Assembly (NCBI GenBank): GCA_002325645.1
Contig: DCSN01000187.1
Coordinates: 1-5,151, forward strand
Origin: Pseudanabaena sp. UBA1465
GTDB taxonomy: Bacteria > Cyanobacteriota > Cyanobacteriia > Pseudanabaenales > Pseudanabaenaceae
Length of the DNA stretch: 5,151 nt
Direction of reading: 5' to 3'
This document shows positions 1 through 3,518 of this stretch, one piece after another; the first letter of the stretch is position 1, and each line of letters opens with the position of its first letter. The notes under the pieces were generated by a model. That model searched no databases. It worked only from the letters and a program-made list of their open reading frames with translations, and had not been told where the DNA came from. The translations under genes were made by a program, and so were the position numbers.

Positions 1-3
1 AAG

Positions 4-177
4 GCTACGGTGTACACACAAGTCTCTCTATCTAGGTTTCAGGGTTTAGATCCCCCCAGCCCCCCTTTTTAAGGGGGGAGAATAAATTAAATTTTCTTCT
101 TCCCCCTTTTTAAGGGGTATTGAGGGGGATCATTAGTAACTCGCGCTATAGCTGACAACTTGTGTGTACACCGTAGC
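4..177. mobile_element. Putative MITE-like element with 20-bp terminal inverted repeats
   Basis: Positions 4-23 read GCTACGGTGTACACACAAGT, and 158-177 are its exact reverse complement: 20 of 20 bases pair, and pairing stops abruptly on both sides. The 174-bp interval has no credible coding frame and no transposase. About 25 bases inside each arm are unpaired, and the centre (49-131) is a separate palindromic repeat. This fits a non-autonomous miniature inverted-repeat element. Only three bases are visible to the left, so a target-site duplication cannot be tested. Both arms contain a TA dinucleotide (6-7 and 174-175), which would suit an IS630/Tc1-type element duplicating TA, but that is inference. 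The alternative is a static dispersed cruciform repeat. Confidence 0.6.
49..131. repeat. GATCCCCC-type cyanobacterial intergenic palindromic repeat
   Basis: The outer ends GATCCCCC (49-56) and GGGGGATC (124-131) are complementary. Inside lie two short hairpins. The first is 60-67 with 71-78, a C6TT stem closing on AAG6 over a TTT loop. The second is 103-108 with 112-117, CCCCTT with AAGGGG over a TTT loop. An AT-rich spacer (81-100) separates them. The left block and the right block are also imperfect reverse complements, so one long cruciform or two small hairpins could form. From memory, repeats of the form GATCCCCC...CCCCCTT...AAGGGGG...GGGGGATC are scattered between genes in many cyanobacteria. 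It is nested in the 4-177 inverted-repeat element. Confidence 0.7.
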
Positions 178-183
178 TCCTGC

Positions 184-208
184 GGGAGAAGGGGGTGGGG
201 GATGAGGG
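184..208 (+). other. G-quadruplex-capable G-run
   Basis: Four G runs of 3, 5, 5 and 3 bases (184-186, 191-195, 197-201, 206-208) are separated by loops of 4, 1 and 4 bases. This satisfies the usual G3+N1-7 quadruplex pattern. It lies about 90 bp beyond the stop codon of the tonB-like gene, and the transcript of that gene would carry the C-rich complement. GGGAGAAGGGGGTGGGGGAT also resembles half of a common cyanobacterial dispersed repeat, so it may be repeat debris rather than a functional structure. Confidence 0.4.
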
Positions 209-296
209 TTCCATGTAACACCAATTACTTATTTTCAGCTTATCGATTTCTCCTTTCTTGTCCTTCTCCTTATCCCGAACTCACCCTGACTCAAGA

Positions 297-1388
297 TTAC
301 GGAAAAATGTATTTTGCTAAAACTAGTCTATATCTAACACTTTGAGGATAAGCGATCGGCTGGAATTTATAGTCTTTAACCGTTTCTCTAACAATATTAA
401 CTAATTCTGGAGCAACTGTTTTTTCAAATTCCAAAAATTTCTTGGTTACTTTGCCGTCGGGAGCCACCAGCCAAGCATAAGTGACCGTACCACTTTTACC
501 TGCAATATTTGTCACTTTAGGTGGAATCCACTCTATGCCTTTTTCCCTTGTATCCGCGTTAATCAACACATCTTTCGCCGCAATGCGTGTCCGATCTATT
601 TGTCCTTTTGACAAAATATCGGGATCTGTAAACATAGAAGTGGTCAAGTTAGTTGTCACCACTTCATCTTGACCAGTGGTTGCTAAATTAGTGCCAATTA
701 CTGTTTTTTTAGCAGGTTTTCCAACTCCATCTTTTTGGGTAGGACTAGGGTCTGGTTGATCTTTGATCGCATTACCCTGTAACTCAGGCTTAAGATTGCT
801 GCTAGGAGATTTGTTAGCAACGGTGTTGTCGATCTTGCCCGAATCTACGGGACGAGGTGTTTGGGTAGGCTGCGTTTTTGGTGGAGAATTCCGTGGTTTA
901 CTCTCCTCTGCGGGGGGGATGGTTTCAAGATTATCGAAAAAGGCAGAATTATTATTAGCTAAGGGAAAATTATCCGCACGATCAAAAGTGTCTAAATCGG
1001 GCGATCGCGATGATCTGTTAACTGGGATATCTAGTTTATTTGCAGGATTGGTAGGTTTAACAAATAAATTATCGAACAAAGATTTATTCTGTCTAGGAAT
1101 CGTCGCCACCTTTTTGGGAGGCAGATTGAGGGTTGGCACGATCACTTCAGGCGGTTCTTCAGTTTTCTTGAGTGGATTGGGCGTGAGCAACATAAACCCA
1201 GTATGAATACCAAGGGAACCAATTACTAATATCCAAAATGGATATTTGACAGCGAAATCACCTACTTTGTGAGCAAATTGACTCACCGATCGCTTATTTA
1301 AGGTTTTATTAAAGGGGTGACGTGCAGGTAACATGATTGGCTCCGCTTTACTTACAATTAGTTTGCTTTTGGGTTTAGTCGGCAACAT
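297..1388 (-). CDS. tonB: TonB-like energy-transducing protein
   Basis: Predicted inner-membrane protein that, with ExbB and ExbD, would pass energy from the proton gradient to outer-membrane TonB-dependent receptors (siderophore, iron or cobalamin uptake). It has 363 residues. Residues 1-49 are basic and cytoplasmic, followed by one membrane segment at about 50-69 (FWILVIGSLGIHTGFMLL). A Pro/Ser/Thr/Asn/Lys-rich periplasmic linker spans about 70-280, and a TonB-type C-terminal domain spans about 285-363 (GTVTYAWLVAPDGKV, then PELVNIV and YKFQPI). The membrane segment keeps the Ser-x3-His pattern (Ser58, His62) matching Ser16/His20 of E. coli TonB. It lies 41 bp downstream of exbD on the same strand, so they are probably co-transcribed. 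The start is uncertain: the first ATG (1388) has a poor ribosome site, while Met19 (ATG at 1334-1332) has GGAG six bases upstream, giving 345 residues. The linker is poorly conserved in this family; the TonB assignment is good, the substrate unknown. Confidence 0.8.
   Translation of the reverse strand: MLPTKPKSKLIVSKAEPIMLPARHPFNKTLNKRSVSQFAHKVGDFAVKYPFWILVIGSLGIHTGFMLLTPNPLKKTEEPPEVIVPTLNLPPKKVATIPRQNKSLFDNLFVKPTNPANKLDIPVNRSSRSPDLDTFDRADNFPLANNNSAFFDNLETIPPAEESKPRNSPPKTQPTQTPRPVDSGKIDNTVANKSPSSNLKPELQGNAIKDQPDPSPTQKDGVGKPAKKTVIGTNLATTGQDEVVTTNLTTSMFTDPDILSKGQIDRTRIAAKDVLINADTREKGIEWIPPKVTNIAGKSGTVTYAWLVAPDGKVTKKFLEFEKTVAPELVNIVRETVKDYKFQPIAYPQSVRYRLVLAKYIFP
1341..1344 (-). promoter_or_regulatory. 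Shine-Dalgarno GGAG before internal Met19 of the tonB-like gene
   Basis: On the minus strand GGAG (1344-1341) is followed after six bases by ATG (1334-1332). The upstream in-frame ATG at 1388 is preceded only by GAAAGACA. The signal favours a 345-residue product starting MLPARHPF, though it lies inside the longer reading frame and cyanobacteria often translate without a strong Shine-Dalgarno site. Confidence 0.45.
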
Positions 1389-1429
1389 TGTCTTTCAGCA
1401 AGTTTTGATTTTATTTTACAATTGACTAC

Positions 1430-1867
1430 TTATGAAGATCGCGAGGTGGCGATCGCAACACGATTGCCTGCAATGCTTCTTAGTTCAGCAAGACGGTTAA
1501 TTACGATTTGATAAGAGACATTAGTATTATCGGCACTGAGGACAACTACCCCCCGCGAAGAAGTTGCTAAAAATTTACGAATATCCTGCTCTAACTGTTG
1601 AGGTGCAATAGATTTGCCGTCTGAAAGCATCTGACCATTAGGATCAAGGGTAATTATGAAAATATCTTCAGCTTTGAGATCGGATGGATTAGATTCAGCG
1701 CTACTATCGCGATCGCTGATGGGTAGGTCAACCCCAATACGGCTAGGCACAATTAACGCCGATGAGATCAAGATAAAAAACGCCAAGATCGAAAACACCA
1801 CATCTAACAAAGCTGTGAGATTAATTTCTGAGCTAGATGATGATTGGTATTTTTTGCGAATTCTCAT
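1430..1867 (-). CDS. exbD: Biopolymer transport protein ExbD/TolR family
   Basis: Proton-channel partner subunit of the ExbB-ExbD motor, which energises TonB at the inner membrane. Its 145 residues match the family's usual length (about 140). A short basic cytoplasmic N-terminus (MRIRKKYQSS) precedes a conserved motif and a single membrane helix at about 17-40 (INLTALLDVVFSILAFFILI). Asp22 aligns with the essential membrane aspartate of ExbD (Asp25 in E. coli, in the context NVTPFIDVM). The periplasmic domain covers about 45-145, with the characteristic ITLDPNGQMLSDGKSI and VVLSADNTNVSYQIVINRLAELR segments. tonB follows 41 bp downstream. The ORF immediately upstream is queF, not exbB, so the motor partner must be encoded elsewhere. 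The 75 bases upstream, before the hairpin at 1943-1991, hold a TATACA (1905-1900) that could be a -10 box, without a clear -35. TolR is the alternative name, but the adjacent TonB favours ExbD. Confidence 0.9.
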   Translation of the reverse strand: MRIRKKYQSSSSSEINLTALLDVVFSILAFFILISSALIVPSRIGVDLPISDRDSSAESNPSDLKAEDIFIITLDPNGQMLSDGKSIAPQQLEQDIRKFLATSSRGVVVLSADNTNVSYQIVINRLAELRSIAGNRVAIATSRSS

Positions 1868-1942
1868 AAATTAACTTTTTCGTGATCAAATATGACCGAT
1901 GTATAACTGCTATTGTTCCTAACCACATCTAAAACCTGCGGC

Positions 1943-1991
1943 AATAACTTGAGAGAGTGCGCCCCGAAGGGGCGCACTCTCTCAAGTTATT
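1943..1991 (-). terminator. 23-bp perfect hairpin fused to the queF stop codon
   Basis: Arms 1943-1965 and 1969-1991 are perfectly complementary over 23 bp, with a three-base loop (GAA on plus, TTC on minus). The apex is GC-rich (GCGCCCC with GGGGCGC). The final base of the right arm is the first T of the plus-strand TTA that encodes the queF TAA stop. No U-tract follows the stem in the queF transcript (next bases GCCGCAGG), so it is not a textbook intrinsic terminator. It could be a weak terminator, an RNA 3'-end stabiliser that allows read-through into exbD, or an inserted palindrome. Confidence 0.6.
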
Positions 1992-2371
1992 TAGGATTGC
2001 GGCTTAGTGTAATTAACTTCTACTACGGTATGCACATTACCGCGAGGCGTAAAATCGCCTTTAACATTGATTCTAAGCGGATCGCTTGCTTTGACAAAAT
2101 CATCGAGAATCTGATTAACTGATTCTTCGTGAGAAATAAAGCGATCGCGGTAGCTATTGATATATAACTTAATCGCCTTTAGTTCTACCAATAACAGGTT
2201 TGGGGTATAGCTAATATAAATCGTGGCAAAGTCTGGATAGCCCGAAAAGGGACATTTGCTAGTGTATTCGGGAAGGGTAATTTGAATGTTGTAATCTCTG
2301 CCAACACGAGGGTTGGGGAAAGTGGTGAGGGTTACTTCTGCGATCGCTTGTTCGCCGTATTTAACAGTCAT
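1991..2371 (-). CDS. queF: NADPH-dependent 7-cyano-7-deazaguanine reductase (preQ0 reductase)
   Basis: Cytoplasmic enzyme of queuosine biosynthesis that reduces the nitrile of preQ0 to the amine of preQ1 using two NADPH (EC 1.7.1.13). The product is then inserted into tRNAs with GUN anticodons. At 126 residues it is a short unimodular (type I, T-fold) QueF, somewhat shorter than the B. subtilis protein (165). Key residues are in register with B. subtilis Cys55/Asp62/His96/Glu97: Cys40 (thioimide nucleophile, in SKCPFSGYPDF), Asp47, His81 and Glu82 (ISHEES). The QueF motif ELKAIKLY, which contacts NADPH, lies at 63-70. The start at 2371 fits the family N-terminus, although the ribosome site is weak. 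It stands between an upstream terminator (2466-2504) and a hairpin at its stop codon, so it is likely monocistronic or only weakly coupled to exbD. No preQ1 riboswitch motif was recognised in its leader. Confidence 0.95.
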   Translation of the reverse strand: MTVKYGEQAIAEVTLTTFPNPRVGRDYNIQITLPEYTSKCPFSGYPDFATIYISYTPNLLLVELKAIKLYINSYRDRFISHEESVNQILDDFVKASDPLRINVKGDFTPRGNVHTVVEVNYTKPQS

Positions 2372-2386
2372 ATCTGCTCTGAGGAT

Positions 2387-2410
2387 AAAAAATCAAAAAA
2401 TCAAAAAATC
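2387..2410. repeat. 8-bp tandem repeat (three copies) upstream of queF
   Basis: AAAAAATC is repeated exactly three times (2387-2394, 2395-2402, 2403-2410), followed by a degenerate start of a fourth copy (AAAAAG). It begins 16 bp upstream of the queF start codon, in its leader or promoter. On the queF-sense strand it reads GATTTTTT repeated. Such short repeats can change copy number by slippage. Confidence 0.75.
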
Positions 2411-2412
2411 AA

Positions 2413-2439
2413 AAAGTAAAGCTGTGTGAGATTTACTTT
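2413..2439 (-). other. Small inverted repeat in the queF leader
   Basis: AAAGTAAA (2413-2420) is the exact reverse complement of TTTACTTT (2432-2439), separated by 11 bases. An 8-bp AT-rich stem of this kind could be an operator half-site pair or a weak RNA hairpin upstream of queF. It overlaps the end of the tandem repeat region and may be chance in AT-rich DNA. Confidence 0.25.
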
Positions 2440-2465
2440 AGACTTCTAGCGTAACAAATTTAAAT

Positions 2466-2504
2466 AAAAAAAGAGAAGGACGCTTCGCGTCCTTCTCTTT
2501 TTTT
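2466..2504 (-). terminator. Bidirectional rho-independent terminator after hpf
   Basis: Arms 2466-2483 and 2487-2504 form an 18-bp perfect stem with a TTC loop (apex ACGC-TTC-GCGT on plus). The left arm starts with seven A and the right arm ends in T, so both strands read as a stem followed by a T-run. It starts about 40 bases past the hpf stop codon and sits upstream of queF, so its main job is probably to end the hpf transcript and insulate queF. Confidence 0.85.
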
Positions 2505-2543
2505 TGTCATAGGCAAGCTTTACACTTGCTCATGAAACTGCTT

Positions 2544-3119
2544 TTAATGTTTTTTGACATCATGGGGCTGAATTACTCCATAACCGCCATGATTTCGCTC
2601 ATACACAACATTGATCTCCCCTGTATCAGCATTGCGAAAAACATAGAAATCATGATCAATCAATTCCAGCCTTTCCAGAGCCTCATCTACCGATAGGGCA
2701 GGCATGGCGAAGTATTTGTTACGGATTACCTGAGTTGGCAATTCAACGACCCGATTACCATTTGGCAAGGGTACAGGAGGTTGTTCCGCGACAGCAACAC
2801 TGGTTTTCGCAGCACCGCGATCGCTCTTGCGCTCCTTGAATTTTCGCAACTTACGCGCAATTTTGTCGGCAACTAGATCGATACTTGCATACAAATTCTC
2901 GCTCTTCTCCTCGGCACGGATCACAGATCCGTTCGCATACACGGTTACTTCCGCCGATTGGCTAGAAGCAATGCGAGGATTTCGAGCCACCGACAGATGG
3001 ACATCCACCTCGGTAGTTAATCCTTGGAAATGGCTCACCGCTTTGTCAATCTTTTGTTCGACATATTCGCGGATGGCTTCCGTGACTTCAATATTCTTGC
3101 CTTGAATTACAAGTTTCAT
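2544..3119 (-). CDS. hpf: Long-form ribosome hibernation promoting factor (LrtA type)
   Basis: Ribosome-associated protein that occupies the decoding region of the 30S subunit and, in its long form, dimerises ribosomes into inactive 100S particles during dark or nutrient stress. The 191 residues match the long HPF family. Residues 1-95 form the S30AE/HPF beta-alpha-beta-beta-beta-alpha domain (MKLVIQGKNIEVTEAIREYV at the start, the basic ARKLRKFKERK at its end). A variable linker covers about 100-128. The C-terminal dimerisation domain is 130-185 (VIRNKYFAMPALSVDEALER, LIDHDFYVFRNADTGEINVV). The start at 3119 is chosen because the protein begins with the canonical MKLVIQGKN and has GAGGT seven bases upstream. 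The frame stays open for 45 more codons, but that part has no family similarity and is probably leader. Cyanobacterial orthologues are called lrtA (light-repressed transcript). It is divergent from pgi and ends at a strong terminator. Confidence 0.95.
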   Translation of the reverse strand: MKLVIQGKNIEVTEAIREYVEQKIDKAVSHFQGLTTEVDVHLSVARNPRIASSQSAEVTVYANGSVIRAEEKSENLYASIDLVADKIARKLRKFKERKSDRGAAKTSVAVAEQPPVPLPNGNRVVELPTQVIRNKYFAMPALSVDEALERLELIDHDFYVFRNADTGEINVVYERNHGGYGVIQPHDVKKH

Positions 3120-3126
3120 CTCTATG

Positions 3127-3131
3127 ACCTC
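3127..3131 (-). promoter_or_regulatory. Shine-Dalgarno GAGGT deciding the hpf start
   Basis: GAGGT on the minus strand (3131-3127) stands seven bases before the ATG at 3119-3117. It selects this start over the ATG at 3254, which would add 45 residues with no HPF similarity. Confidence 0.8.
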
Positions 3132-3230
3132 GATTCTGAGTTCCAAATCAGTTAATTTAAAATCGACACGCGCAGTCTTGTTTTTTATTACCCCACTGCG
3201 CCGAATAGCTGATTTGGCTATGTGATCACC

Positions 3231-3251
3231 ATAACACTTTGGGGGTGTTAT
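3231..3251 (-). other. 7-bp hairpin in the putative lrtA leader
   Basis: ATAACAC (3231-3237) pairs with GTGTTAT (3245-3251) around a seven-base loop (TTTGGGG on plus, CCCCAAA in the hpf-sense strand). It lies about 110 bases upstream of the hpf start codon and could be part of a leader fold. The stem is short, so it may be incidental. Confidence 0.35.
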
Positions 3252-3316
3252 CAATCAAGGTTTGATGCACTTCTTAACGTATTAATAACCAATTTTGATG
3301 TTTTTAGTACTAAATG

Positions 3317-3349
3317 AGGGAGAGACGGCACTTCGTGCCGTCTCTCCCT
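3317..3349. repeat. 15-bp perfect hairpin, TTC loop
   Basis: Arms 3317-3331 and 3335-3349 (AGGGAGAGACGGCAC and its complement) are perfectly paired over a TTC loop. The stem is GC-rich near the apex and no T-run follows on either strand. It lies between the divergent hpf and pgi genes, where no gene ends, so a simple terminator role is unexpected unless an unseen transcript crosses here. Confidence 0.75.
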
Positions 3350-3374
3350 ACAAGTATATAGCGGTCATCTCAAG

Positions 3375-3421
3375 ACCCAGAAGTAAGTAGCGGCGCTTTG
3401 CGCCGCTACTTACTTCTGGGT
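3375..3421. repeat. 22-bp perfect hairpin, TTT loop
   Basis: Arms 3375-3396 and 3400-3421 pair perfectly over 22 bp; a G-T pair and one further A-T pair could extend the base. The loop is TTT and the apex GGCGC/GCGCC. On the plus strand only TTTG follows, a weak T-tract. It sits 25 bp after the 15-bp hairpin and about 97 bp before pgi, either in the pgi leader or just upstream of its promoter. Confidence 0.75.
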
Positions 3422-3518
3422 TTGTGTCCTAATCTGTACGAATAAGATCAAACAAGGTTGCTATTTATCGCTTACGATTGGCATTGTGCATCGTCTGTTT
3501 TAAGCATGTGAGGTTTGT
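3422..3518 (+). promoter_or_regulatory. Upstream region of pgi, including its Shine-Dalgarno site
   Basis: These 97 bases between the last hairpin and the pgi start must hold the pgi ribosome site and probably its promoter. GAGGT (3510-3514) stands four bases before the ATG at 3519 and supports that start. It overlaps a minimal start-stop ATGTGA (3506-3511), probably by chance. No promoter pair stands out; TACGAT at about 3473 is only a weak -10 candidate. Confidence 0.5.

Larger units (their letters stand above)
3120..3316 (-). promoter_or_regulatory. Probable hpf/lrtA leader and promoter region
   Basis: About 200 bases upstream of the hpf start have no gene of their own. Part is an in-frame open extension of hpf without family similarity. 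On the minus strand it contains a 7-bp hairpin (3231-3251) and a small 5-bp hairpin (3254-3258 with 3262-3266). AT-rich sequence at about 3270-3312 could hold the promoter; no convincing -10/-35 pair was identified. Cyanobacterial lrtA is known for a long 5' untranslated region that affects dark stability of its mRNA, which would fit this space. The exact transcript start is unknown. Confidence 0.4.

Noticed and set aside
4..177. CRISPR array or phage attachment site
   Set aside because: There is a single pair of inverted arms rather than regularly spaced direct repeats, and no integrase or Cas gene is present.
160..345. 61-residue plus-strand open frame
   Set aside because: It begins inside the terminal inverted repeat, runs through the G-rich tract and into the end of the tonB-like gene, with no ribosome site or family resemblance.
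763..1206. 147-residue plus-strand open frame
   Set aside because: It lies entirely antisense to the tonB-like gene, has no recognisable motif or ribosome site, and mirrors the proline-rich linker codons of the real gene.
1389..1429. Terminator between exbD and the tonB-like gene
   Set aside because: The 41-bp gap holds no stem of note, consistent with co-transcription.
1913..2122. 69-residue plus-strand open frame across the hairpin
   Set aside because: It reads through the 1943-1991 palindrome and antisense to queF; translating a perfect palindrome is not evidence of a gene.
2372..2465. preQ1 riboswitch upstream of queF
   Set aside because: Queuosine genes often carry one, but I could not find the conserved preQ1-I core (a C-rich loop with an A-rich tail) in this leader. 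A covariance-model search would be decisive.
2827..3105. 92-residue plus-strand open frame
   Set aside because: It is antisense to hpf, whose assignment is secure, and has no recognisable features.
3120..3254. 45-codon N-terminal extension of hpf starting at ATG 3254
   Set aside because: The residues have no HPF similarity, the family N-terminus MKLVIQGKN begins at 3119, and that start has a well-placed GAGGT. The extension is more likely untranslated leader.
3506..3511. Start-stop ATGTGA just upstream of pgi as a regulatory mini-ORF
   Set aside because: It overlaps the GAGGT site and has no ribosome site of its own; coincidence is the simplest reading.
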